Assembly: GCF_018332515.1 (NCBI RefSeq)
Contig: NZ_BOQD01000080.1
Span: forward strand, 1 to 49,241
Length of the DNA: 49,241 bases
DNA from: Bacillus hominis
GTDB taxonomy: Bacteria > Bacillota > Bacilli > Bacillales > Bacillaceae_G
Reading direction: 5' to 3'
Below the pieces are notes generated by a model. The model was not told where the DNA came from. It did no database searches and worked only from the letters and a program-made list of their open reading frames with translations. How positions within the stretch are numbered: position 1 is the first letter of the stretch; each line of letters begins with the position of its first letter. The position numbers and the translations under genes are program-made. This document shows positions 8,938-16,937 of this stretch, one piece after another.

Positions 8938-9218
8938 TATTTCATAAAACCAGCCACAAACATTCTCCAAAAATTACTCGATTTCCCTTCATACCCAATT
9001 TGAAAAATAGGAACCTTTATAATTGAAAACCATTTCGGTGTTTGTTTTTCTTTATAACGCTGATACTGTAATATAAGCTTGTCCAATTCTTGACTAACTT
9101 GAATTGTCTCCATACTATTTAACCCACTTGTTAATCCTAAATGAATCATTTCTTCACGTTTCATATGAATATCATGCGAAAGCTTTTCTAATGTGTACTT
9201 CCTTTTTACAGTAAACAT
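8937..9218 (-). CDS. Spo0E-like sporulation regulatory protein (93 aa)
   Basis: The middle of this protein matches the Spo0E aspartyl-phosphatase family: a helix IHMKREEMIHLGLTSGL, then the signature SQELDKLILQYQR (SQELD at residues 42-46), whose Asp region is needed for dephosphorylating Spo0A~P. The family core is about 50 residues; here it is followed by a 35-residue tail of unknown role (PKWFSIIKVPIFQIGYEG). The start has GGGGG 6 nt upstream. It sits tail-to-tail with a sporulation-type kinase, suggesting opposing inputs into one phosphorelay. The family call is from the visible motif; activity on Spo0A~P is inferred. Confidence 0.78.
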   Translation of the reverse strand: MFTVKRKYTLEKLSHDIHMKREEMIHLGLTSGLNSMETIQVSQELDKLILQYQRYKEKQTPKWFSIIKVPIFQIGYEGKSSNFWRMFVAGFMK

Positions 9219-9530
9219 CCATATCCCCCTTATTTTTCTTCCATGCTCTCAACGTCTCTTCTACTTTAGCCCTTTAAACACTTAATCCTATTTGAATTTG
9301 AAGAATCAGAAAATTTAACATTTTCCCCCTGTAATTTACAAATCTTTACCCTCACTTTGAGAATTATTACAAATTATTCTATCTTTGTAAATACATTCAC
9401 AATAATAGACATTTTTTTCATCTTCTTTTTTGTAAATACTCAGTAAACAGTGGGTTCTTCATTTTTAATGTACTTTTCTTCGACATTTTTTGTTTAATTT
9501 ATATAAAAACGCAAAACATAATGATGATTG
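9219..9530. other. AT-rich intergenic region without recognised gene
   Basis: About 310 bp upstream of the Spo0E-like gene and before the bcr1 repeat. I see no ORF with a ribosome binding site, no clear hairpin terminator and no strong promoter pair. It presumably holds the promoter of the Spo0E-like gene and perhaps that of the deacetylase gene beyond the repeat. Confidence 0.5.
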
Positions 9531-9690
9531 ATAAAGTGAAACTTTAATCAGTGGGGGTTTTGTTCATCCCCCACTGATTATTAGCCCTCACCAATCGAGC
9601 GTTTACGGGCAGTGGATTTCCCACCTAACTTCTTCGCTCCAGCCGAATTTTTGAGGTGGGAGTCTTACTGCCCGCAAATAGCGGGATAAA
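9531..9690. repeat. bcr1 repeat element flanked by TTTAT duplications
   Basis: A strongly structured, GC-richer 150-bp block containing a perfect hairpin TCAGTGGGGG...CCCCCACTGA and further dyads (CCCACCT/AGGTGGG, CGGGCAGT/ACTGCCCG). Its sequence matches my recollection of bcr1, a MITE-like repeat specific to the B. cereus group. It is bounded by direct copies of TTTAT on the minus strand (ATAAA at 9531-9535 and 9686-9690), the target duplication described for bcr1. Unit plus one duplication is 155 bp, the published size. It ends 19 bp before the next start codon. Confidence 0.88.
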
Positions 9691-9709
9691 ATAGAAAGGA
9701 AATATTTAT

Positions 9710-10480
9710 ATGCGCAAATATACTATTACATTTCTCGTCTTCACCCTGTTCATACCCTTCTTACTATTTCCTATTCAAGCAAATGCTCATACGAATAAAG
9801 TCGCTATTGTCATTGATGATTTCGGCAATAATATGAAAGGCACAGATAAGATGTTATCACTTCCTATTCCACTCACTGTTGCTGTTATGCCATTTCTTCC
9901 TTCTACTAAGCAAGATGCAATAGCTGCCCATAAAAAAGGGCATGAAGTTATTATACATATGCCAATGGAACCAATTAGAGGGAAAAAAGAGTGGCTTGGA
10001 CCAAAAGCGATTACAACAGATTTAAGCGATGAAGAAATAAACAACCGACTCGAACAAGCAATTCAAGAAATACCTCATGCAATAGGGATGAACAATCATA
10101 TGGGATCAAAAGTAACCGCTGATGAAAGGATTGTACGTCTTATACTTTCTGCCTGTAAAAAACACGGTTTATTTTATTTAGATAGTAAAACAAACCCTAA
10201 TAGTGTTGTCCCAAAAATCGGTAAAGAATTAGGCGTGCCTATTATTGAAAACCAATTATTTTTTGATGATGTATATACGGTAAGTCACATTTCAAAACAA
10301 GCACAATTACTCATTAAAAAAATCCAAGACAAACCCATTATGGTAGCTATCGGACATGTTGGGCCTCCAGGTGAAATTACATCACGTGTTATAGAAACTT
10401 CTATTCCTAAAATTCGTGAGCATGCAGACTTTATTTTTTTATCTGATTTAGTATTGTCTCCACCTTCTGTTTCAAAATAA
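9710..10480 (+). CDS. Secreted divergent polysaccharide deacetylase family protein (YibQ-like)
   Basis: A 256-residue exported protein with a clear signal peptide (residues 1-27, ending IQANAH). The mature part has the motifs of the divergent polysaccharide deacetylase family (DUF610/YibQ): VIDDFG, VAVMPFLPST, IIHMPMEP, GMNNHMGS and, near the end, VAIGHVGPPG. These correspond to the Asp-Asp, His and Arg motifs of NodB-like enzymes. The substrate is unknown; cell-wall glycans are plausible. AAAGGA lies 9 nt before the ATG. Its promoter must lie within or beyond the bcr1 element that ends 19 bp upstream. Confidence 0.9.
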   Translation: MRKYTITFLVFTLFIPFLLFPIQANAHTNKVAIVIDDFGNNMKGTDKMLSLPIPLTVAVMPFLPSTKQDAIAAHKKGHEVIIHMPMEPIRGKKEWLGPKAITTDLSDEEINNRLEQAIQEIPHAIGMNNHMGSKVTADERIVRLILSACKKHGLFYLDSKTNPNSVVPKIGKELGVPIIENQLFFDDVYTVSHISKQAQLLIKKIQDKPIMVAIGHVGPPGEITSRVIETSIPKIREHADFIFLSDLVLSPPSVSK

Positions 10481-10500
10481 GATTCATTTCTCGCACTAAA

Positions 10501-10537
10501 AAAGGTACCTATCTACATATAGCAGATAGGTACCTTT
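10501..10537. terminator. Bidirectional terminator
   Basis: Perfect 14-bp stem AAAGGTACCTATCT with its complement. A and T flanks lie on both sides, between the convergent deacetylase and CBS-domain genes. Confidence 0.9.
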
Positions 10538-10547
10538 CCTTTTCAAC

Positions 10548-11171
10548 TTAAATATAATCTACATGACTCACCCTGAATCCCTTTTTCTCTATCTTTTCAA
10601 TTAACTGCTTTAATTTTTTTTCATTTAACTCATCCGATATATTTACGATAACACGGCGAATATATTGATCACCGTTATCGAGCGTAAACAGTCCACCGAT
10701 ATTATATGCTTTTAATAATGTCCCAAGCTCTTTAATTGTTCCCTTACAATCTTGTGTTGCAATTGTTAATATATAACCACCCGTCCGCATACCAAACGAA
10801 TCCTCAATAACATCAAATACATTAGAATGTGTTAAAATGCCGACAAATTCATTATACTCATTTAAAACCGCTAAAAACGGGAGACGACGAATAACGTAAA
10901 AAGCTCTAAAAAAAGAATCCTTTTCAAAAATAAGCGCATATGGATCTTCCTGCATATCTTTCGTAATTACATGTTCTAATCCGCTATTACACTTCTTTTC
11001 TAAAAGATCTACTTTATAAATAATCCCTGTGAATTTCTTCTCATCTTCTGCTAATACAGGGATTGCTCGAAATCCCTTTTCATTCATAATTTGCAACGCC
11101 TGTTCACCAGAATCATTCGTTTTGCAAAAGGTCACCTGCTGTTTCGGCAGAAAATGATATTTAACTCGCAA
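10548..11171 (-). CDS. CBS-domain protein with ACT-like C terminus (AcuB/CbpA-like)
   Basis: A cytosolic ligand-binding protein. Two CBS motifs occupy about residues 1-130 (ALQIMNEKGFRAIPVL and AFYVIRRLPFLAVL...FVGILTHSN). An ACT-like region follows from about 130 (GGYILTIATQDCKGTIKELGTLL). The architecture resembles AcuB of B. subtilis and the c-di-AMP-binding CbpA of Listeria; which ligand binds here is not settled by sequence. I moved the start to TTG 11171 because AAGGAGG lies 8 nt before it, inside the longer reading frame that begins at 11198. A cre-like site lies about 80 bp upstream. Confidence 0.8.
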   Translation of the reverse strand: MRVKYHFLPKQQVTFCKTNDSGEQALQIMNEKGFRAIPVLAEDEKKFTGIIYKVDLLEKKCNSGLEHVITKDMQEDPYALIFEKDSFFRAFYVIRRLPFLAVLNEYNEFVGILTHSNVFDVIEDSFGMRTGGYILTIATQDCKGTIKELGTLLKAYNIGGLFTLDNGDQYIRRVIVNISDELNEKKLKQLIEKIEKKGFRVSHVDYI

Positions 11172-11248
11172 AATATGTTCCTCCTTACATGTCAACATGT
11201 AATCTATATATAATAAGGAGACCTATATTTTATGAGTAAAATTATTTT

Positions 11249-11263
11249 TAAAACGCTTTCATT
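11249..11263 (-). promoter_or_regulatory. Candidate CcpA site (cre)
   Basis: The minus strand reads ATGAAAGCGTTTTA, one mismatch from the Bacillus cre consensus. It lies about 80 bp upstream of the CBS-domain gene start. Carbon catabolite control would fit an AcuB-type gene, but this rests on a motif match alone. Confidence 0.4.
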
Positions 11264-11296
11264 TCTTTATGGAATGGTAACACTGTGAATACATTT

Positions 11297-11926
11297 TTAT
11301 ATAACAGAGCTCTTTGCCCCTTTTATCATTAAAAGCTTTACGTGATAGTTCATTAAATATTCTATACCTTCCAACCATTTTTTCGCTTCTTCTGGCGTTT
11401 TCCCCCACACGATCATTCCGTAATTATGAACAAGAACTACTCCTCCGCCTTCAATAAAATTTGGCACATTACTTTCTAATAAATCAGCGAATTTCTTTTC
11501 ATCTTCCACAATCGGAATTGTCATTTCTGTAATACCTTCTTTTCCAAAAACACGTTCCACGCTGCGCTTTTCGAATGTTACTTCTCCTTCTTTCCCATAT
11601 AACTCAGACATTAAATGACTATCTACAGTCTGTACTTGTAAAATACATTCTGCACTGCTTTTTTTATAAATATCTGCATGCATAAATGACTCTGAAGCTG
11701 GCTTCCCTTCATTTTCAAATACCGGCTCACACATGCAATTTACAACGATAAAATCTTCTTCCGAAAATAACCCTTTATCTCTTCCCTCTACATTCACTAA
11801 AAATGTTAATGGTTCTTTTGACGTGCACATCGATAAACTAATTTTTGTACCATAAAACCAATCGCGAAGTGCCAATTCTGCTTTTACATCTTTTAATTCA
11901 TTCCATTTCTTCAGAAAAAATAACAT
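11297..11926 (-). CDS. MtnB-like class II aldolase family protein lacking metal ligands
   Basis: The 209-residue protein aligns end to end with methylthioribulose-1-phosphate dehydratase MtnB: RDWFYGTKISLS for RDWFPATSGNLS, SELYGKEGEVTF, and WGKTPEEAKKWLE at the C-terminal end. The zinc-binding HVHT is replaced by QVQT (about residues 97-100), and the later N-H-G by N-Y-G, so all three expected metal histidines are missing, as is the GNLS phosphate loop. It is therefore unlikely to have dehydratase or aldolase activity and may be a regulatory or structural paralogue. It has a good GGGGGTG site and an intact frame, so it is not an ordinary pseudogene. Confidence 0.8.
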   Translation of the reverse strand: MLFFLKKWNELKDVKAELALRDWFYGTKISLSMCTSKEPLTFLVNVEGRDKGLFSEEDFIVVNCMCEPVFENEGKPASESFMHADIYKKSSAECILQVQTVDSHLMSELYGKEGEVTFEKRSVERVFGKEGITEMTIPIVEDEKKFADLLESNVPNFIEGGGVVLVHNYGMIVWGKTPEEAKKWLEGIEYLMNYHVKLLMIKGAKSSVI

Positions 11927-12127
11927 TTCGTCACCCCCGGCGTAATATTAATATAATTTTCAAATCCTTTTTATGTAAAAGGATTATTTTTTGATTATTC
12001 TAAAAATTTAATTGAATTATCACATGAGAATGCCTTTTTGTCAATATGGTTTCATCACTCCTCGTAAAAATAAGTAACTCACATATACACACTCCCGTCT
12101 ATTTCTTACATAATTTTGTACATATAA

Positions 12128-12166
12128 AAAATACGTTATCCTTCCTATTAAAGAATAACGTATTTT
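12128..12166 (-). terminator. Terminator of ilsA
   Basis: On the minus strand GAATAACGTATTTT pairs with its upstream complement, and the 3' side runs into TTTTTTA. It is located 10 nt past the ilsA stop codon. Confidence 0.85.
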
Positions 12167-12175
12167 CCTCATTTA

Positions 12176-14461
12176 TTATTTAGTTATTGCATTATATAAA
12201 AACTGTGCATATTGTTCACGTGTTACGAAATCCTCGCCTAAAAAGTTTCCTTTCCCATCACCTTTTGATATATTATTATCCGCTAAAGCTTTCACATATC
12301 CTTCTGCCCAATGACCAGTTGGTACATCTTTAAAGTTCACTTGAGTATTTCCATCTTCTTTTAACTGAAATACTTTGTGTAATACTACAGACATTTCGTA
12401 TCGAGTTAACACGCCATCCGGACGAAACTTCCCAGTACCATCTCCTTGCATAATTCCCACTTGTGCAACTGTATCAATATCTTTTTCAAACATATGCCCT
12501 TTCGTGTCTGTAAACAGCTCTTTCTGATTTGCTTTATTTTCTAGTTTCAAATACCTTTGTACTAAAGACGCAACTTGTCCACGTGTAATATTATCACCAA
12601 ATCCAAATTGCCCATTTCCATATCCTTTGAAAATATTTTCTTTCGCTAAATAATTAATTGCTGCTTCTGACCAATGTCCTTTCGGCACATCTTTAAATTC
12701 TATTACTGCTTCTATTTCCTCGTCTTCTTTAGAAGTATTATCCTCTTTACTTTCTATCACATTTTGAATAACAGATCCTGTGAAGAAGATTCCTGTATCC
12801 GCAAATGGATCTTTCACTCCAAATTCATATACCTTTTCACCTGTAGTACTCCATTTCACTACATCGTTATTATACGTACCACCTTCACTCTTCAAACGAA
12901 TTTTTGTAGAGATTTCACCGTCTTTTTCATATATAGGTACTTTCACTTCTTTATTTACTTCTGTGTCCGCTAAAAAGACTTTTTGATTTTGAACATTAAT
13001 GTAAGCTGTCTTACTTAACTCCACGACTGGTCTAACATCGCGAATTTCATTTGCAACAAAACTTAGAAATACTAAATTTTTCAAATTGCTAACTGGTGTT
13101 AAGTCTGAAATATAATTTGCTTCTAAATCAAGTTTTTGTAAGTTTACTAGACTTGATAATGGAGTAATATCCTTTAACTCATTGTTAGGTAAGTTTAAAA
13201 CTTTCAACTGTGTCATCTTACTTAGAGGAGTAACATCTTTTATTTCATTTTTCCCAATCCATAATTCTTGTAATTGATTCAATTGATCAATGCCTGATAA
13301 ATCTTTAACCTTATTACGCGTTAATACTAAATCTTTTAACGGTAACGTATAAAGTGGTGTAATATCTTCAATTTGATTTCCTGCTAAAGATAAGTATGTT
13401 ACATTTTTCAACTTACTTAACGGAGCAACGTTTGAAATTTTATTGTTTGCCACATTCAAGTAATCTAATTGTTCCATTTTCGCTAATGGTGCTACATCCT
13501 CAATTTGATTTCCTGCTAAAAATAAACTTGTTACATTTTTCATTTCCGTTAGTGGTGCAACGTCCGTAATTTTATTATTACTCAAATCAAGAGATTCTAA
13601 ATTATCCATCTTAACAAGCGGTGTTACATCTACAATTTCATTAGCGCGTAAAGCCAAATGTTTCAATTGCTTTAAGTTCGTAAAGAACGACGGATCTTTT
13701 ATTTTCGCATTAGCAACTGTTAAGGACTCTAAATTCGGCATATATTTTAATCCACTATAATCGAGAATCTCATTCGTATTTAAAAACAAGTCTTTCACTT
13801 GTAATAACTCTTCTTTCGTAATTGGTGTATTTAAATCTTTTCTATTAAATACTTTTTTATTAACAAGTTCTCTTAATTTCTTATCTGTTATCATATTTTG
13901 ACTATCAACTGGAGTATCCGTTTCCGTATTGCCTGAATTAGAGTTATCATCTGGTTTCTCTGTTTCTTTGTCGCCTAAAGTTGGATCTTTAATTTCAAAT
14001 TGAACTTGATATTTGTGATCATATCCAATAGCCGGAATAAGTATATGCATTTGCATATTATGCTTCTTCTCAAATTCACCAATTTCAAATTGCACTACTT
14101 TCGTTCCATTTTTTCTCTTATCTTCTGACAAAACTTTCACATCATGAAATACACCAGGTTGGTTTCTATCTTCTATTCTAAGATATTGAAAATAATCGCT
14201 ATCTTGTACTGTTGCAGTGACAACTTTTTTCCCATTTTCAATCTTTACTTTAGGATCTTTTATGTATTGAGAAACCATAGATGGCTCGTCCTTTTGATCC
14301 TTGTATATTTTAATTTCAGCATCATATACACGATCGCCTACTGTTGTTCCCGCCTTATTTGCTTCAATTGTTACCGCTGCTAATGCTGGAGTAGAATACG
14401 CAGCAAACGGAATAGCTAATGTTGTGGCTACTAATAGAGCCCTAATATGACTTTTTTTCAA
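12176..14461 (-). CDS. ilsA: Iron-regulated leucine-rich surface protein IlsA (NEAT-LRR-SLH)
   Basis: Surface protein that, in B. cereus, captures haem, haemoglobin and ferritin iron. Order of parts: signal peptide 1-29 (ending PALAA); NEAT domain about 30-160 with the haem-ligating YxxxY at Tyr147 and Tyr151 (IGYDHKY); acidic linker; about eleven internalin-type 22-residue leucine-rich repeats (about 225-485, pattern LxxLxLxxNxIxDVxPL); an Ig-like spacer; and three SLH repeats (about 590-761) for attachment to the secondary cell-wall polymer. At 761 residues it matches the known protein. Start is TTG with AAGGGG 8 nt upstream. The promoter overlaps a Fur box, so expression should rise on iron starvation. 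Confidence 0.95.
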   Translation of the reverse strand: MKKSHIRALLVATTLAIPFAAYSTPALAAVTIEANKAGTTVGDRVYDAEIKIYKDQKDEPSMVSQYIKDPKVKIENGKKVVTATVQDSDYFQYLRIEDRNQPGVFHDVKVLSEDKRKNGTKVVQFEIGEFEKKHNMQMHILIPAIGYDHKYQVQFEIKDPTLGDKETEKPDDNSNSGNTETDTPVDSQNMITDKKLRELVNKKVFNRKDLNTPITKEELLQVKDLFLNTNEILDYSGLKYMPNLESLTVANAKIKDPSFFTNLKQLKHLALRANEIVDVTPLVKMDNLESLDLSNNKITDVAPLTEMKNVTSLFLAGNQIEDVAPLAKMEQLDYLNVANNKISNVAPLSKLKNVTYLSLAGNQIEDITPLYTLPLKDLVLTRNKVKDLSGIDQLNQLQELWIGKNEIKDVTPLSKMTQLKVLNLPNNELKDITPLSSLVNLQKLDLEANYISDLTPVSNLKNLVFLSFVANEIRDVRPVVELSKTAYINVQNQKVFLADTEVNKEVKVPIYEKDGEISTKIRLKSEGGTYNNDVVKWSTTGEKVYEFGVKDPFADTGIFFTGSVIQNVIESKEDNTSKEDEEIEAVIEFKDVPKGHWSEAAINYLAKENIFKGYGNGQFGFGDNITRGQVASLVQRYLKLENKANQKELFTDTKGHMFEKDIDTVAQVGIMQGDGTGKFRPDGVLTRYEMSVVLHKVFQLKEDGNTQVNFKDVPTGHWAEGYVKALADNNISKGDGKGNFLGEDFVTREQYAQFLYNAITK

Positions 14462-14527
14462 AATAATATCCCCTTGTCTTATATAATTTTTAATAATTGA
14501 TAACTTTTATCAATTATCTACAATTAA

Positions 14528-14556
14528 ATGATAATGAATCTCATTATCATTGTCAA
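14528..14556 (-). promoter_or_regulatory. SigA promoter of ilsA overlapped by a Fur box
   Basis: On the minus strand TTGACA (14556-14551), a 17-bp spacer and TATCAT (14533-14528) form a strong promoter. The perfect palindrome TGATAATGA-N3-TCATTATCA at 14529-14549 is a canonical Fur box and covers the spacer and -10. Downstream, 14494-14516 can fold into a hairpin (AATTGATA/TATCAATT) in the leader. Confidence 0.93.
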
Positions 14557-14594
14557 CGAGAATATTACATTAAAATTATATTTTCGACGATAAA

Positions 14595-14627
14595 AAATTA
14601 AAAAACCCTTTATTCAAAGGGCTTTTT
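14595..14627 (-). terminator. Terminator overlapping the 39-residue ORF stop
   Basis: On the minus strand AAGCCCTTT pairs with AAAGGGTTTT, and a long T-rich tail follows. The stop codon at 14614-14616 lies in the loop. Confidence 0.8.
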
Positions 14628-14733
14628 TACCTATCGTATGAAGGATTTCACTTTTTTCTTTTTCATTAATAACACCGAGTTTTTGCAAAACATTCGCGTA
14701 CAATACAAGCTTATTATATACCCGTTCCGACAT
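14614..14733 (-). CDS. Small hypothetical protein (39 aa)
   Basis: Frame starting MSERVYNKLVLYANVLQK and ending SEILHTIGKKAL. It has an AGAGGGG site about 7 nt before the ATG, helical and amphipathic character, and a strong terminator overlapping its stop codon. A possible promoter on the minus strand is GACACA-17-TATAAT (about 14808-14780). These signals favour a real gene over a chance frame. It lies between ilsA and the phosphonate operon, on the same strand as both. I recognise no family. The longer overlapping frame at 14631-14888 has no supporting signals. Confidence 0.6.
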   Translation of the reverse strand: MSERVYNKLVLYANVLQKLGVINEKEKSEILHTIGKKAL

Positions 14734-14907
14734 TTTCGTCCCCTCTTTCCTCCAGCCAACTTTTTTTCTATTGGTAAATTATATGAAGGAAATGAGAAAA
14801 TGTGTCCAATTTTTGCACGAATGCAAATCTTTTCTCTTACTATTCGAGAGCATATCAAAATTTTTGTTAAGTAAGTCCAACTATCCATAAAAGCTTGAGT
14901 CGCTAGT

Positions 14908-14943
14908 CAATTAACGGGAGATGGAACCTCCCGCCGCTTACTA
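14908..14943. other. Hairpin at the end of the phosphonate operon
   Basis: Stem CGGGAG/CTCCCG with a short loop, possibly extended by GCTAGT/ACTAGC, at the stop codon of the DeoR-type gene. There is no T run, so it may be a 3'-end stabilising structure or a weak terminator. Confidence 0.45.
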
Positions 14944-15723
14944 GCAAACTGTCCATTGAATATTATGCTTTTTAACTTCTTCTTCAAAACTATATGGCAT
15001 TTTCTTATCACAAATAACATGTTGAATACGAGAAAATCCTGCTATTCGGTAGTTCCCTTTTACGCCTATCTTTGTATGATCACATAAAATATACGTTTTC
15101 TCCGATAATTTAATCATCGCTTCTGACAATTTCGCTTTTTCTAATTCAAAGCTGGAAACCCCAAAGCTAGGTAACAATCCATCAATCGAAACGAATGCTT
15201 TATGAAAATGGAATTGATGAATTACTTGCTGCGAAATAGACCCCGACACACGTGAATGTTTTGGAGATACTTTTCCACCAATAAATAAAACCTCACCGTG
15301 AAACATCTTTTTATTAATAGAAGATATTAATTGTGTCGCTACTGGAAAAGAGCTCGTAACAATCGTTAAATTTTTACGATGAACAAGATATGGCACCATT
15401 TGAAGTGGTGTACTTCCATCATCAATCGCAATAACATCTCCATCTTCCACAAACGTTGCTGCTTTATATCCAATTCTTTTCTTCTCTTCTATATGCAGCA
15501 TCTCTCGTTCTAACATCGGTGCCTCTATACCAGCTCCCGGAAGTTGAACGGCTCCACCGTACACTTTCTTCAATTTTTTTTCACGATCTAATTCTTCTAA
15601 ATACCGACGAATCGTCTCTGTTGATACTGCGAACTCTCTTGCTAATTCTGAAACTTTTACTTTCCCTTTAAACTCTACCTTCTCAAGAATTGTCCTCTTT
15701 CTTTCTTCACCTACTACAGACAT
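14941..15723 (-). CDS. DeoR/GlpR family transcriptional regulator
   Basis: A 260-residue DNA-binding repressor type. The N-terminal DeoR helix-turn-helix (about 6-57) contains VSELAREFAVSTETIRRYLEELD. The C-terminal effector-binding DeoRC fold (about 75-235) has IAIDDGSTPLQMV and CDHTKIG, matching the phosphosugar-sensing pattern (DGST, D-x-S/T-K). It is the last gene of the phosphonate operon, 29 nt after the dehydrogenase-like gene, and probably regulates it. Most relatives sense sugar phosphates; here a phosphonate-pathway intermediate is possible but unproven. GGGGTGAGG precedes the ATG. Confidence 0.87.
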   Translation of the reverse strand: MSVVGEERKRTILEKVEFKGKVKVSELAREFAVSTETIRRYLEELDREKKLKKVYGGAVQLPGAGIEAPMLEREMLHIEEKKRIGYKAATFVEDGDVIAIDDGSTPLQMVPYLVHRKNLTIVTSSFPVATQLISSINKKMFHGEVLFIGGKVSPKHSRVSGSISQQVIHQFHFHKAFVSIDGLLPSFGVSSFELEKAKLSEAMIKLSEKTYILCDHTKIGVKGNYRIAGFSRIQHVICDKKMPYSFEEEVKKHNIQWTVC

Positions 15724-15752
15724 AGCCTCACCCCATTTATATCTACCTCATA

Positions 15753-16937
15753 TTATACAAAGTTATAATTTTCTTTTTCAGTGAAAATCTCTTCATGAAT
15801 ATAAATACCGCGCTTTTCTAGTTCGTCAAAAATAATTTGTGGATTTTCGAAAGCTTCTTCAGGAGTAATAACACCGACTTTATTAACTACTCCTTTTGCA
15901 ATTAACTCTGTAGCAATTCCAAATGGGATTCCAACGTTTCTTGTATAGGCTCTTAATTTCTCCCAACCTACTACAGAACCGTCAGATATCGGATGTGTAT
16001 GGTATAAGACATGTCGCTGTTTTTGATTCTTTTTCATACCTACTACTTCTACATGAAGTGCATAACCATAAAGCTCTGTTGCTTGCCCTTCTTTCGATTT
16101 TAATAGATACTTCGAAATACAATCCATAATACCAATTTCTTTACCGTTTATTTCAATTTGATCATTACGCAATATACCATAATCATATAAAGCACGAACG
16201 AGCTGCATATTTTGCTCTGGCCAAGTACCTCTCGTTTCTATTAGCCCAACACCTTTATCCTCCAGTGCCTTCGCTAACGTAATCGTTTCTGAATGCGGGA
16301 TTATATACTGCATTGTTTTTCCGTAAGGTGCTGGTAATTCAATTTCTCTCGGGCGCGCAAACGGAAGTACTTGCTTAAATTCACCTTCCTCATACACTGT
16401 ACGCGTCGGCAAATGTGGATCATATTCATATGTCGTTGTCTCTGTAATTGATGCAGAAAAAGCAATTGGACGATACGAGCCATGACTTACTCGAACTGAC
16501 TCTACAGTATCTAGCTGATTTGCTGCATACATGGCCATCATTTGCGTTACACCTGGTGTCATACCAAATCCAGGTAAACATGTTTTTCCGTTTTGAACAA
16601 ATTTAGAGTGGGATTCATTTTCTTCACCAAATCCATTTAAGTTCACACCGTGGCAGCCGGCATCTGCAATACAGCGAGTAGACAATCCATTTAATTTTAT
16701 CGTCGTACCATCCATTACAATGTCATAGCCTTTCATTTTTGCGACCGTATCCTCATGATTTGTCACATCGACTTTCACAAAATCAACACGAGAATCATTT
16801 AACCACTCTACTACTTTTCGGCCTTCCTCTTCATTAAAATCGGCTACCGTAATCGTCTCAAAAGATGAAAATTGAACTAAATCTAAAATTGCTTCACGAC
16901 AAATTTTACCCGCTCCACCTAAGCAAAATACTTTCAC
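15753..16937 (-). CDS. Saccharopine dehydrogenase-like oxidoreductase in the AEP operon
   Basis: A 394-residue NAD(P)-binding protein of the saccharopine dehydrogenase/lysine-ketoglutarate reductase-like family. The N-terminal Rossmann motif is unusual ([14 protein letters not shown]), with Asp in VTVADFN ending strand 2. The second domain holds [15 protein letters not shown]. The GTG start overlaps the phnW stop as GTGA, so the two are translationally coupled. The reaction is unknown: the known AEP pathway needs only PhnW and PhnX. It might act on an amino or imino compound related to AEP or alanine, which is inference from context. It does not look like true lysine pathway machinery, since no lysine genes are nearby. 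Confidence 0.8.
   Translation of the reverse strand: MKVFCLGGAGKICREAILDLVQFSSFETITVADFNEEEGRKVVEWLNDSRVDFVKVDVTNHEDTVAKMKGYDIVMDGTTIKLNGLSTRCIADAGCHGVNLNGFGEENESHSKFVQNGKTCLPGFGMTPGVTQMMAMYAANQLDTVESVRVSHGSYRPIAFSASITETTTYEYDPHLPTRTVYEEGEFKQVLPFARPREIELPAPYGKTMQYIIPHSETITLAKALEDKGVGLIETRGTWPEQNMQLVRALYDYGILRNDQIEINGKEIGIMDCISKYLLKSKEGQATELYGYALHVEVVGMKKNQKQRHVLYHTHPISDGSVVGWEKLRAYTRNVGIPFGIATELIAKGVVNKVGVITPEEAFENPQIIFDELEKRGIYIHEEIFTEKENYNFV

Noticed and set aside
9541-9690. Structured block considered as an sRNA or riboswitch
   Set aside because: The TTTAT direct repeats, the 155-bp size and remembered sequence identify it as a bcr1 repeat. A secondary role as RNA is not excluded.
11962-11992. 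Hairpin with T run on the plus strand between ilsA and the MtnB-like gene
   Set aside because: AATCCTTTT...AAAAGGATT followed by T residues looks like a terminator, but no plus-strand gene lies upstream, so I could not assign a role and did not list it.
14631-14888. 85- and 78-residue frames on both strands of the ilsA-phn gap
   Set aside because: No ribosome binding sites. The 39-residue frame in another phase has all the expected signals and overlaps them.
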